DNA of 64,000 nt. Origin: Vibrio hippocampi. GTDB taxonomy: Bacteria; Pseudomonadota; Gammaproteobacteria; Enterobacterales; Vibrionaceae. The DNA is taken from the NCBI RefSeq assembly GCF_921292975.1, contig NZ_CAKLCM010000002.1, forward strand, positions 248,001 through 312,000, given 5' to 3'. A program made the translations under genes and the position numbers. The notes below the pieces were generated by a model that saw only the letters and a list, made by a program, of their open reading frames with translations, made no database searches and was not told where the DNA came from. Each line of letters opens with the position of its first letter. Position 1 is the stretch's first letter. Positions 1-7,998 of the stretch are shown piece after piece.

Positions 1-235
1 CGCTCAACTCAGACTTAGTGAGCTGAGTTAGATCGACGCCATCAACGATCACTGAACCAGACGTTGGTGCTTCGAGCATATTGACGCAGCGGATCAGGGT
101 ACTTTTACCTGCTCCCGATGCTCCAATCACACCAAAAATGGTGCCTTCGGCGATATGAAGATTGATATCAGACAGGGCATTTATCGCTTTACTGCCTTGA
201 TAAAACACTTTATTTACTTGATTTAACTCGATCAT
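1..235 (-). CDS. metN: Methionine ABC transporter ATP-binding protein MetN, N-terminal part (gene runs off window)
   Basis: Only the first 78 codons lie in the window, read leftward. The translation opens [14 protein letters not shown] and contains a Walker A motif, GASGAGKST, followed by [14 protein letters not shown], which is typical of MetN. MetN is the cytoplasmic ATPase that powers D/L-methionine import with MetI and MetQ; metI and metQ would be expected further left, outside the window. A tandem MetJ box lies about 100 bp upstream, supporting the assignment and indicating repression when methionine is plentiful. The gene diverges from gmhB, an arrangement I recall from other vibrios. 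Confidence 0.9.
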   Translation of the reverse strand, partial: MIELNQVNKVFYQGSKAINALSDINLHIAEGTIFGVIGASGAGKSTLIRCVNMLEAPTSGSVIVDGVDLTQLTKSELS

Positions 236-334
236 CTAAGCAATCCAATTCGCTTTACTAGCATAAAAGTTTGAACTATATCTCAATTATTGGTTGATGC
301 TATGGTTTTCACTTCTTGGTGTCAATAGATATTT

Positions 335-350
335 TTACGTCTAGACGTCT
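335..350. promoter_or_regulatory. Tandem MetJ operator (two met boxes)
   Basis: Two adjacent 8-bp boxes, TTACGTCT and AGACGTCT, match the MetJ consensus AGACGTCT at 6 of 8 and 8 of 8 positions. MetJ with S-adenosylmethionine binds such tandem boxes cooperatively. The site lies between metN and gmhB, and metN is the obvious target. Confidence 0.75.
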
Positions 351-432
351 AAAATAAAAATTGCCCGTGAAGTCCAGCATAAAGCGTGCAATAATTCTGG
401 CATTCAACAGCTATAGACCTAAGTGAGTGATT

Positions 433-984
433 GTGGCAAAACCAGCAGTGTTTCTAGACCGCGACGGCGTTATCAATGTAGACCATGGATACGTGAGTGA
501 CGAACATGATTTTGAATACGTGGAAGGTGTGTTTGAAGCAACCAAGAAATTAAAGCAAATGGGCTATCTGTTGGTGTTGGTGACCAATCAGTCTGGCATT
601 GCTCGCGGTATGTTTAGTGAAGATCGATTTTTGTCACTGACTCAATGGATGGACTGGAACTTCGTTGATAACGGCGTTGAACTCGACGGTATTTACTACT
701 GCCCTCATCACCCAGAACATGGTATCGGCGAATACAAGCAAGACTGTGATTGCCGTAAACCTAAACCGGGCATGTTTATTTCAGCAAGAGATTTTCTGAA
801 AATAGATATGGCGAACTCAGTGATGGTCGGCGATAAAGCAGAAGACATGATGGCGGCAGAGGCCGCAGGGGTGGGAACAAAAATCCTAGTCCGCACAGGC
901 AAACCTGTCACAGAAAAAGGCGAAGCCATTGCAACGGTTGTACTTGATAGTATTGCAGATATTCCTGCGTATCTAAACAAGTAG
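433..984 (+). CDS. gmhB: D-glycero-beta-D-manno-heptose 1,7-bisphosphate 7-phosphatase
   Basis: HAD-superfamily phosphatase of 183 residues that removes the 7-phosphate from heptose bisphosphate, a step in making ADP-heptose for the lipopolysaccharide core. The nucleophile motif DRDG is at residues 9-12, followed by the VTNQSG motif and a late VGDKAED motif that supplies magnesium ligands. The Cys/His cluster [10 protein letters not shown]...CDCRKP is the structural zinc loop of the GmhB family. I chose GTG at 433, which gives [12 protein letters not shown]; the in-frame GTG at 427 would add two residues. Cytoplasmic and apparently transcribed alone, divergent from metN. Confidence 0.93.
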   Translation: MAKPAVFLDRDGVINVDHGYVSDEHDFEYVEGVFEATKKLKQMGYLLVLVTNQSGIARGMFSEDRFLSLTQWMDWNFVDNGVELDGIYYCPHHPEHGIGEYKQDCDCRKPKPGMFISARDFLKIDMANSVMVGDKAEDMMAAEAAGVGTKILVRTGKPVTEKGEAIATVVLDSIADIPAYLNK

Positions 985-1058
985 CCGTTACTGTCTATTA
1001 AGATAAGAGAAGTCATGGCTTCCCTTTTGTTTGATTCCTTCTTGTAGTTTGATCACTT

Positions 1059-2042
1059 ATGAGCAAAAAACTTACCATTCTTGATATTGCTAAACTGGCT
1101 GGTGTGGGCAAGTCGACAGTCAGTCGAGTGCTAACCAATGATCCCAAGGTAAAATCGCAAACGCGTGAGAAAGTAGAGCAAATCATTCGTGATTCAGACT
1201 ATGTGCCTTCGAAATCGGCACAGTCCATGCGTGGTGGTAGCCAGAAAGTGGTCGGTGTGATCATCTCTCGTTTGGACTCCCCATCAGAAAACCGCGCGGT
1301 CGGTACTATGCTCAACGTTTTGTATTTGGCGGGATATGACGTGGTGATCATGGAGAGCCAATTCGATCGCGATAAAACCAACGAGCATTTGGATGTTCTT
1401 AAACGTCGCAATGTCGATGGGGTGATCGTCTTTGGTTTCACCGGATGCGACGAGCAAGCCTTAGCCGAGTGGGGCAATCGCATCGTAGTGATCGCCATGG
1501 ATACGCAAATGGTTTCGTCGATAAATTATGATAATCAAGGTGTTATCGATATGGCGTTGTCGCATCTGGAACAACAATCTATCTCTCGTATTGCCTATAT
1601 CGGTGTAGACCCAGAAGACCGCACCACGGGTCTTGCTCGTCTTAATGCTTACCAAGCTTGGTGTGAGAAAAAGTGCATCAAACCTTGCTATCAAACCGGA
1701 AAGCTTAGCCACGAAAGTGCCTACCAGTTGGTGGATCAAGTACTTCAATTGGACACGCAAGCCATCGCTTGTGCAAGTGACACCATCGCCTTAGGGGTAA
1801 TTAAACGTCTGCAAGAAATGGGACGCGAAGATGTGGTGGTCACAGGTGTGGGCGGCAATGAATTACTCTCTTTTCTTTTTCCAAATGTCTTTAGCGTAGA
1901 TCCGGGCTACGTTCATGCAGGTGAAAAAGCTGCGAATATGTTGATTAATCAATTGAATGGTGATGACTCTGTGGTGCATTTTACCCAGCAACCAATCCAC
2001 CATCAATCCGCCACCAATCCACCTTTCAACGATCTACTCTAA
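1059..2042 (+). CDS. treR: Trehalose operon repressor, LacI family
   Basis: DNA-binding repressor of 327 residues. The N-terminal helix-turn-helix (LTILDIAKLAGVGKSTVSRV, residues 5-24) is followed by a hinge and a periplasmic-binding-protein-like effector domain. In the enteric TreR family the inducer is trehalose 6-phosphate, made by the PTS during uptake. It lies 149 bp before treB in the same direction, and two palindromes in that gap are its likely operators. Context fixes the assignment: the next two genes are the trehalose transporter and hydrolase. Confidence 0.9.
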   Translation: MSKKLTILDIAKLAGVGKSTVSRVLTNDPKVKSQTREKVEQIIRDSDYVPSKSAQSMRGGSQKVVGVIISRLDSPSENRAVGTMLNVLYLAGYDVVIMESQFDRDKTNEHLDVLKRRNVDGVIVFGFTGCDEQALAEWGNRIVVIAMDTQMVSSINYDNQGVIDMALSHLEQQSISRIAYIGVDPEDRTTGLARLNAYQAWCEKKCIKPCYQTGKLSHESAYQLVDQVLQLDTQAIACASDTIALGVIKRLQEMGREDVVVTGVGGNELLSFLFPNVFSVDPGYVHAGEKAANMLINQLNGDDSVVHFTQQPIHHQSATNPPFNDLL

Positions 2043-2068
2043 AATTACACTGTGATCATTCTCCATTA

Positions 2069-2084
2069 ATGGGACTGTTCCCAT
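2069..2084. promoter_or_regulatory. TreR-type operator 1
   Basis: Near-perfect palindrome ATGGGAC-TG-TTCCCAT in the treR-treB gap. It shares the GGGA...TTCCC core and 7-2-7 geometry with a second site 55 bp downstream (centre to centre). Confidence 0.6.
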
Positions 2085-2123
2085 TTTGTTTTTGCATGCA
2101 AAGTGACACAATCAAATTACTGG

Positions 2124-2139
2124 GTGGGAATGTTCCCAC
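2124..2139. promoter_or_regulatory. TreR-type operator 2
   Basis: Perfect 7-bp inverted repeat, GTGGGAA-TG-TTCCCAC, ending about 50 bp before the treB start. It resembles the GGGAAC/GTTCCC-type palindromes bound by TreR in enteric bacteria. Its position fits repression at or just after the treB promoter. Confidence 0.65.
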
Positions 2140-2191
2140 TGCAAGAGTGTTACGATGAATTGAATGTATCCAATACAGGGTGGAGAAAGTT

Positions 2192-3616
2192 ATGAGTAAG
2201 ATTGCGCGTCAAGATGTACAGCGTCTTATTGAGCGGGTCGGGGGGGCGGATAATATCGCCAGTGTGAGCCACTGTTTAACTCGCTTGCGTTTCGTGTTGA
2301 ATGACACCGACAATGCCGATACTGAGCAATTAGATGCACTACCTATGGTTAAGGGCTGCTTTACTAACGCGGGTCAGTTCCAAGTGGTGATCGGTACCGA
2401 AGTCGATGATGTTTATAAGGTACTCATTGAGCTGACAGGTCAAAGTGAGACCAGCAAAGACGAGGCTAAGAATGCTGCTCGTCAAAACATGAATATTGTT
2501 GAGCGTGGTATTTCCCACCTTGCTGAAATCTTTGTACCACTGTTACCAGCGATCATTACCGGAGGCTTGATTCTTGGCTTCCGTAATGTGATTGGCGACA
2601 TCAAGATGTTTGATGGTCAAACGCTAACGGAAATGAGTCAGTTTTGGGCAACAGTACACTCATTTTTGTGGTTAATCGGCGAAGCGATCTTCTTCTTCTT
2701 ACCGGTCGGTGTCTGTTGGTCTACAGTGAAAAAGCTTGGAGGTACACCAATTTTGGGTATCACGCTGGGTGTAACACTGGTTTCGCCACAGTTAATGAAC
2801 GCATATCTGATTGGTAAGCAAGTTCCGGAAGTGTGGGATTTTGGCTTGTTCGTAATAGAGAAAGTGGGCTATCAAGCTCAAGTCATTCCGGCGATGTTAG
2901 CGGGTATGGCACTGGCGTTTATCGAAACCAACTTAAAACGCATCACTCCATCTTACCTCTACCTAGTCGTGGTGCCGTTTGTTTCTATCATCGTGTCTGT
3001 AATTCTTGCGCACTCCATTATCGGTCCATTTGGTCGTATGTTGGGTGACGGCGTTGCTTTTGCGGCGAAAGCAGCTATGACCGGTGATTTTGCAATCATT
3101 GGCTCAACCATCTTCGGTTTCCTATATGCTCCTCTAGTGATTACAGGTATTCATCACACCACCAACGCAGTTGACCTACAATTGATGCAAGAGCTAGGTG
3201 GCACACCAATCTGGCCTTTGATTGCACTATCAAACATCGCTCAAGCCTCTGCGGTTATTGGCATCATTATCATCAGTAAAAAACATGGTGAGCGTGACAT
3301 TTCAGTGCCAGCTGCGATCTCAGCTTACCTTGGCGTCACTGAGCCTGCGATGTATGGCATTAACTTGAAATACAAGTTCCCAATGTTGAGCGCGATGATT
3401 GGTAGTGCAATTGCGGCCGCTATCTGCGGTAGTGCAGGTGTGATGGCGAATGGTATCGGTGTGGGTGGTTTACCAGGTATCTTGTCTATCCAACCACCGT
3501 TCTGGGGAGTGTTTGCACTGGCGATGTTGGTCGCGATGGTTATTCCAGTCGCGCTGACACTTGTGCTGTACAAGCGCGCTCAAATGAAAGGCGAATTAGA
3601 AACCGCCAACGCGTAA
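2192..3616 (+). CDS. treB: PTS trehalose-specific EIIBC component
   Basis: Membrane permease of 474 residues that imports trehalose while phosphorylating it to trehalose 6-phosphate. The N-terminal EIIB domain carries its phosphocysteine in SHCLTRLRF (Cys28). The remainder is the multi-spanning EIIC domain, with the conserved LGVTEPAMYGI motif near the C-terminus. No EIIA domain is fused, so phosphate must come from a separate EIIA-Glc protein. The ATG at 2192 follows a GGTGGAG ribosome site; an in-frame GTG at 2180 lies inside that site and is unlikely to be used. Its 3' end falls in a 17-bp tandem duplication. Confidence 0.95.
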   Translation: MSKIARQDVQRLIERVGGADNIASVSHCLTRLRFVLNDTDNADTEQLDALPMVKGCFTNAGQFQVVIGTEVDDVYKVLIELTGQSETSKDEAKNAARQNMNIVERGISHLAEIFVPLLPAIITGGLILGFRNVIGDIKMFDGQTLTEMSQFWATVHSFLWLIGEAIFFFLPVGVCWSTVKKLGGTPILGITLGVTLVSPQLMNAYLIGKQVPEVWDFGLFVIEKVGYQAQVIPAMLAGMALAFIETNLKRITPSYLYLVVVPFVSIIVSVILAHSIIGPFGRMLGDGVAFAAKAAMTGDFAIIGSTIFGFLYAPLVITGIHHTTNAVDLQLMQELGGTPIWPLIALSNIAQASAVIGIIIISKKHGERDISVPAAISAYLGVTEPAMYGINLKYKFPMLSAMIGSAIAAAICGSAGVMANGIGVGGLPGILSIQPPFWGVFALAMLVAMVIPVALTLVLYKRAQMKGELETANA

Positions 3617-3644
3617 TTCAAGCAACCGCGTAATTCAAGCAACG
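3611..3644. repeat. 17-bp tandem duplication across the treB stop codon
   Basis: GCGTAATTCAAGCAACC is followed at once by GCGTAATTCAAGCAACG; the copies differ at one base. The first copy contains the last treB codon and its TAA stop; the second repeats the same end out of use. The rest of the treB-treC gap (to 3861) shows no gene or clear terminator. Confidence 0.9.
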
Positions 3645-3861
3645 AAGCGATGGTTTCAACTACTATCGCTTTCTGTCTTACAGACTAAAACGGTCAATCC
3701 AGAATCGAGGCACGAGATGTCAGGAATCTCAAGTTTAATGAGTCAATGAGAAGATCCCAAGTCCGCTTCAACATTCTTGGATATAACATCTAGTGAGCCA
3801 TGATGAAATGGTCACTGTTTTCAATTTTTATTTTACTGGTATGTGAGTGTTAGAAATGGCA

Positions 3862-5547
3862 ATGACCAAGCATGATGAGAGTTGGTGGAAAACCGCAACT
3901 ATCTACCAAATTTACCCAAAAAGCTTTTGTGACAGTGGAAGTAAAGGCACCGGCGATATTAAAGGGATCATTTCTAAACTGGAGTATCTAAAACACCTTG
4001 GTGTGGATGCGATTTGGCTGACGCCTGTGTACCAATCGCCAATGATCGACAACGGTTATGACATCTCCGATTATTACGCGATCAATCCAGAATTCGGCAC
4101 TATGCAAGATTTCGATAGCTTGTTGGTAGAGGCTCACCAACTTGGTATTCGAATCATCATGGACATCGTTGTGAACCATACGTCGACAGAACATCAGTGG
4201 TTTCAGTCGGCACTCGGCGACAAAAACAGTCCATACCGCGACTACTACATCTGGAAAGACCCCATCAATGGCGCAGAGCCAAACAACTGGCAATCAAAGT
4301 TTGGCGGTAATGCTTGGGCGCTGGATGAAATGACGGGTCAGTACTACTTACACCTCTTTGCTAAAGAGCAAGCGGATCTTAACTGGGAAAACTCAGTAGT
4401 GCGTGAAGAAGTTAAAGAAGTTATCAGTTTCTGGGCGGAGAAGGGCGTTGATGGTTTCCGTCTAGATGTAATCAACCTGATTTCTAAGCAGCAAGATTTC
4501 CCTAGTGATGATACTGGTGATGGTCGCCGTTTCTATACTGATGGGCCACGTGTGCACGAATACCTTCAAGAGATCAGCGAAGCGGTATTCCAAAAATACG
4601 GCAGCGTGACGGTTGGTGAAATGTCTTCAACCACGCTAGAGCATTGCCAACAGTACTCGGCGCAAGATGGTAAAGAGCTATCGATGGTGTTCAACTTCCA
4701 TCATCTAAAAATTGATTATCCCGATGGTGACAAGTGGACCAAAGCGCCGTTTGATTTCATCCAACTGAAGCAGATTTTCAACCATTGGCAAACTGGCTTG
4801 AATGGCAAAGGGTGGGGCGCACTGTTCTGGTGCAATCACGACCAGCCTCGTGTTGTAAGTCGTTTAGGTGACGACCAACAATATCGAGTAGAATCAGCCA
4901 AGATGCTGGCGGCGTCTATTCATATGATGCAAGGGACGCCTTATATTTACCAAGGCGAAGAAATTGGTATGACCAACCCAAGTTATACTGAAATCAGCCA
5001 ATATCGCGATGTTGAAAGCACCAATATGTACGATATCATGGTCAACCGTGATGGCATTGCACACGAAGATATGATGGCAATTTTGGCGCAGAAGTCGCGT
5101 GATAACTCACGTACACCAATGCAATGGAATAGCGCTAAACATGCAGGCTTCACAGTAGGCGCGCCGTGGTTAGAAGTCGCTCAAAATTATACTAGCATCA
5201 ACGCAGAAGCGGCTATTGCGGATTTGAACTCAGTGTTCTACTTCTATAAACGCTTGATTGAACTGCGTAAACAAGTTCCTGTGATTACGGATGGTCGCTA
5301 CGAGGATTTACTGCCAAAACACAAACGCATTTTTGCTTATGCTCGCCAAAACGCAAAGCAAACGCTGTTGTGTGTCAATAACTATTACGGCGAAGAAGTG
5401 GAGTGTGTGTTACCTGAGCGCTTTGATATGAGTAAAGCCAACAACCTACTTTCTAACTATCATAATGCGACTGGCGCGATTGCTTCCAATCACCTGGTTC
5501 TACGCCCTTATGAAACACGCATTATGTTAATTGATAACTACCTCTAA
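3862..5547 (+). CDS. treC: Alpha,alpha-phosphotrehalase (trehalose-6-phosphate hydrolase)
   Basis: Cytoplasmic GH13 enzyme of 561 residues that splits trehalose 6-phosphate into glucose and glucose 6-phosphate. The alpha-amylase motifs are present in order: VVNHTS, DGFRLDVINL (nucleophile Asp), VGEMSS (acid/base Glu) and CNHDQPR (third Asp). The whole sequence tracks Escherichia coli TreC closely. ATG at 3862 gives MTKHDESWWK, aligning with the usual N-terminus; ATG 3856 and GTG 3847 are possible but lack better ribosome sites. It is separated from treB by 245 bp but is probably co-regulated, and it ends at a strong terminator. Confidence 0.93.
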   Translation: MTKHDESWWKTATIYQIYPKSFCDSGSKGTGDIKGIISKLEYLKHLGVDAIWLTPVYQSPMIDNGYDISDYYAINPEFGTMQDFDSLLVEAHQLGIRIIMDIVVNHTSTEHQWFQSALGDKNSPYRDYYIWKDPINGAEPNNWQSKFGGNAWALDEMTGQYYLHLFAKEQADLNWENSVVREEVKEVISFWAEKGVDGFRLDVINLISKQQDFPSDDTGDGRRFYTDGPRVHEYLQEISEAVFQKYGSVTVGEMSSTTLEHCQQYSAQDGKELSMVFNFHHLKIDYPDGDKWTKAPFDFIQLKQIFNHWQTGLNGKGWGALFWCNHDQPRVVSRLGDDQQYRVESAKMLAASIHMMQGTPYIYQGEEIGMTNPSYTEISQYRDVESTNMYDIMVNRDGIAHEDMMAILAQKSRDNSRTPMQWNSAKHAGFTVGAPWLEVAQNYTSINAEAAIADLNSVFYFYKRLIELRKQVPVITDGRYEDLLPKHKRIFAYARQNAKQTLLCVNNYYGEEVECVLPERFDMSKANNLLSNYHNATGAIASNHLVLRPYETRIMLIDNYL

Positions 5548-5560
5548 GAATTTCGGTATT

Positions 5561-5604
5561 AAACAAAAGGCTTTGAAGTGACCCCCAAAGTCTTTTGTTT
5601 TTTT
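5561..5604 (+). terminator. Rho-independent terminator after treC
   Basis: Long stem AAACAAAAGGCTTTG / CAAAGTCTTTTGTTT with one mismatch and a 10-nt loop, followed by T residues. It ends the treBC unit and, being A/T-rich on both sides, may also serve the convergent yitT-family gene. Confidence 0.85.
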
Positions 5605-5647
5605 AGTTTGGCGCAGAGTGAATTGTGCTTCAAATTTCACTGTAAGG

Positions 5648-6250
5648 TTATGAACCGTAGCTTACCGAATAACGATACGGTTTGTGATTCATTGCAAGTA
5701 CTAGATTCAGCGCGAATGCGCCAAGAATCGACAAGCCGATAATCCAAGGTGTCACGAAGAACAAAGACGAAATCAGGATGCAAGCGTCAATCACCATCTG
5801 AGATTTACCAACAGAAATCCCAAACTTATCTTGAATAAGCAAACACAGTACGTTGAAGCCACCCAGACTTGAACGGTGACGGAATAGGATCAACATACCT
5901 AAGCCCATCAACAATCCACCAGTAATGGCACAGTAAATGTCGCTAATCGATTCGAGTGAAATCAGTAAATACAGATGATCAGCAAAGATAGAAACCAAAG
6001 CGCCAGAAACGGCACTGTTAATGGCAAACTGCCGCCCAAAGCGTTGCCATGCTAGCAAGTAAAAAGGACAGTTAGCTAAAAAGTAAAGTACACCAAACGT
6101 AAAAGGTGTAAATTGACTGATAAGTAGGGCAAGACCTGTTGTGCCGCCGGTAATTAGGTGTGCTGATTGAAGAAAAAAGACCCCTTGGGCAACGATAAAG
6201 GTGCCAGTTAGAATCGCAATCCAGTCTTCTTTTGCTGTGTGTTTTTCCAT
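5648..6250 (-). CDS. YitT family membrane protein
   Basis: Integral membrane protein of 200 residues with about five or six hydrophobic segments and the family-typical ITGGTTGLALLIS and GGLLMGLGMLILFRHRSSLGG stretches. Many YitT proteins, especially in Firmicutes, carry a C-terminal DUF2179 domain; this one stops after the membrane part (NHKPYRYSVSYGS), as the short proteobacterial members do. The biochemical function is not established, and I assign none. It stands alone, convergent with treC. No strong ribosome-binding site precedes the ATG. Confidence 0.75.
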   Translation of the reverse strand: MEKHTAKEDWIAILTGTFIVAQGVFFLQSAHLITGGTTGLALLISQFTPFTFGVLYFLANCPFYLLAWQRFGRQFAINSAVSGALVSIFADHLYLLISLESISDIYCAITGGLLMGLGMLILFRHRSSLGGFNVLCLLIQDKFGISVGKSQMVIDACILISSLFFVTPWIIGLSILGAFALNLVLAMNHKPYRYSVSYGS

Positions 6251-6355
6251 CAGTGGCTAAATCTATCTGGTGTAAATGGAGGCTAATAGTAGTAAAAAGA
6301 TGATCTTTTCGGTAGCTAGCGGATAAAAATTGCGGTAAATCTATGTAATTCAAAT

Positions 6356-6370
6356 TTTACACAGTGTAAA
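6356..6370. promoter_or_regulatory. Perfect TTTACAC-A-GTGTAAA palindrome
   Basis: A 7-1-7 perfect inverted repeat about 105 bp upstream of the yitT-family start and 225 bp before glyA. It looks like an operator for a small dimeric regulator; which protein binds it cannot be told from the sequence. A TTGACA hexamer follows closely on the plus strand. Confidence 0.35.
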
Positions 6371-6438
6371 TAGAATAATTGACACTTGGGGTTTGCATGG
6401 CGGCTATATACCAATATATGAACCAACGGAGTGTTACT

Positions 6439-6480
6439 ATGAAAAAACAACATGAGAAAAAGCCAATTTTTTCTTTATGA
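6439..6480 (+). CDS. Possible 13-codon small ORF upstream of glyA
   Basis: Short frame MKKQHEKKPIFSL with stop TGA. It is preceded by CGGAG seven bases before the ATG, a better ribosome site than chance would usually give, and lies downstream of TTGACA and AT-rich hexamers that could form a promoter. The peptide is lysine-rich at its start and matches nothing I know. It could be a leader peptide, a small protein or a coincidence; only conservation among related genomes would decide. Confidence 0.25.
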   Translation: MKKQHEKKPIFSL

Positions 6481-6502
6481 CCTAGATCAAATTATGTATT
6501 AT
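6474..6502 (+). promoter_or_regulatory. Putative glyA promoter with FNR/CRP-like site
   Basis: A -10 candidate TATTAT (6497-6502) lies 17 bp after a weak -35, TTTATG (6474-6479). An FNR-like dyad, ATGAC-CTAG-ATCAA (6477-6490), matches the TTGAT-N4-ATCAA pattern at 8 of 10 positions and overlaps the -35. The start point would fall just before the PurR-type box. Confidence 0.35.
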
Positions 6503-6522
6503 GCCAGTCATCAAATGTGGTG

Positions 6523-6538
6523 ACGAAAACGTTTGCTT
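6523..6538. promoter_or_regulatory. PurR box upstream of glyA
   Basis: ACGAAAACGTTTGCTT matches the PurR consensus ACGCAAACGTTTGCGT at 14 of 16 positions. PurR is known to repress glyA in Escherichia coli, so a site 58 bp before the glyA ATG fits the same control here. Confidence 0.75.
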
Positions 6539-6595
6539 TTGGTCATTATGTGGTTTTTTTGAAACTTTCAGTCATATCTGAGTCAGGAGATACAG

Positions 6596-7846
6596 ATGCT
6601 AAAGCGTGATATGAACATCGCCGATTACGATGCGGAGCTATTTGCGGCTATTCAAGAAGAGACCCTTCGTCAAGAAGAGCACATCGAGCTTATCGCTTCA
6701 GAAAACTACACCAGCCCACGCGTAATGGAAGCGCAAGGCTCGCAACTTACTAACAAGTACGCAGAAGGCTACCCAGGCAAGCGTTACTATGGCGGTTGTG
6801 AATATGTAGATAAAGCAGAAGCATTAGCGATCGATCGCGCTTGCCAACTGTTTGATTGTGAGTATGCGAATGTACAGCCACACTCAGGCTCTCAAGCGAA
6901 CAGCGCGGTTTACATGGCGCTGCTTAATCCTGGCGATACTGTTCTAGGTATGAGCCTAGCTCACGGTGGTCACCTTACGCACGGTTCTCCGGTTAACTTC
7001 TCAGGTAAGCATTACAACGTTATTCCTTACGGCATTGATGAAGCGGGTCAGATCAACTATGACGAAATGGAGCAATTAGCGCTTGAGCATAAGCCGAAAA
7101 TGATTATCGGTGGTTTCTCTGCTTACAGCCAAGTGGTTGACTGGGCACGTATGCGTGAAATCGCAGATAAAGTGGACGCTTTCCTATTTGTTGATATGGC
7201 GCACGTTGCGGGTCTGATTGCCGCGGGCGTCTACCCAACGCCAGTGCCACATGCGCACGTTGTAACAACTACAACTCACAAAACACTAGCGGGTCCTCGT
7301 GGCGGTCTTATCCTATCGAATGCTGGTGAAGATATGTATAAGAAGCTGAACTCAGCGGTATTCCCTGGCGGTCAAGGTGGTCCTTTGATGCACGTGATTG
7401 CAGGTAAAGCAGTGGCTTTCAAAGAAGCGATGGAGCCTGAGTTTAAAGAGTATCAAGCGCGCGTAGTACAAAACGCAAAAGCGATGGTGGCTCAGTTCCA
7501 AGAGCGCGGTTATAAAATCGTATCAAACAGCACAGAAAACCACTTGTTCCTTGTTGACCTTATCGACAAAGACATCACGGGTAAAGAAGCAGATGCTGCG
7601 CTGGGTGCTGCTAATATTACCGTCAACAAAAACTCAGTTCCTAATGACCCACGTAGCCCGTTTGTTACATCGGGTATCCGTGTTGGTACTCCAGCGATTA
7701 CTCGTCGTGGCTTCACGGTCGACAACGCAAAAGATCTGGCGAACTGGATGTGTGATGTTCTCGATAACCTTGATAACCAAGACGTGATTGAAGCAACAAA
7801 ACAGAAAGTTCTGGCTATCTGTCAGTCTCTGCCTGTTTACGCATAA
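6596..7846 (+). CDS. glyA: Serine hydroxymethyltransferase
   Basis: Pyridoxal-phosphate enzyme of 416 residues that interconverts serine and glycine with transfer of a one-carbon unit to tetrahydrofolate; cytoplasmic, usually a dimer. The cofactor-binding lysine sits in the signature [14 protein letters not shown] (about residues 224-237). The N-terminal [12 protein letters not shown] and central [14 protein letters not shown] stretches are family hallmarks. The ATG follows a strong TCAGGAG ribosome site. It is monocistronic, with an upstream PurR-type box and a downstream terminator. Confidence 0.97.
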   Translation: MLKRDMNIADYDAELFAAIQEETLRQEEHIELIASENYTSPRVMEAQGSQLTNKYAEGYPGKRYYGGCEYVDKAEALAIDRACQLFDCEYANVQPHSGSQANSAVYMALLNPGDTVLGMSLAHGGHLTHGSPVNFSGKHYNVIPYGIDEAGQINYDEMEQLALEHKPKMIIGGFSAYSQVVDWARMREIADKVDAFLFVDMAHVAGLIAAGVYPTPVPHAHVVTTTTHKTLAGPRGGLILSNAGEDMYKKLNSAVFPGGQGGPLMHVIAGKAVAFKEAMEPEFKEYQARVVQNAKAMVAQFQERGYKIVSNSTENHLFLVDLIDKDITGKEADAALGAANITVNKNSVPNDPRSPFVTSGIRVGTPAITRRGFTVDNAKDLANWMCDVLDNLDNQDVIEATKQKVLAICQSLPVYA

Positions 7847-7870
7847 TCAACGGATTGATTAGTTTGAATT

Positions 7871-7895
7871 AAGCCCTCATTTGAGGGCTTTTTTG
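7871..7895 (+). terminator. Rho-independent terminator after glyA
   Basis: Stem AAGCCCTC / GAGGGCTT with an ATTT loop and a run of six T residues. Confidence 0.9.
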
Positions 7896-7998
7896 TGCCT
7901 GTTGTTATTGGCTTGAATGACGATCAGATTGTGATGCTCAATACAGCTTTACCCAGCTACTTTTTACAAGCTATTTTGCAAAAACGCCTTTCCAAAAG

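Noticed and set aside
2051..2066. CRP site upstream of treB
   Set aside because: TGTGA is present but the second half (TCTCCA) does not match TCACA.
6371..6595. Glycine riboswitch in front of glyA
   Set aside because: The conserved paired aptamer cores of that class could not be found; the region is explained better by promoter and PurR elements.
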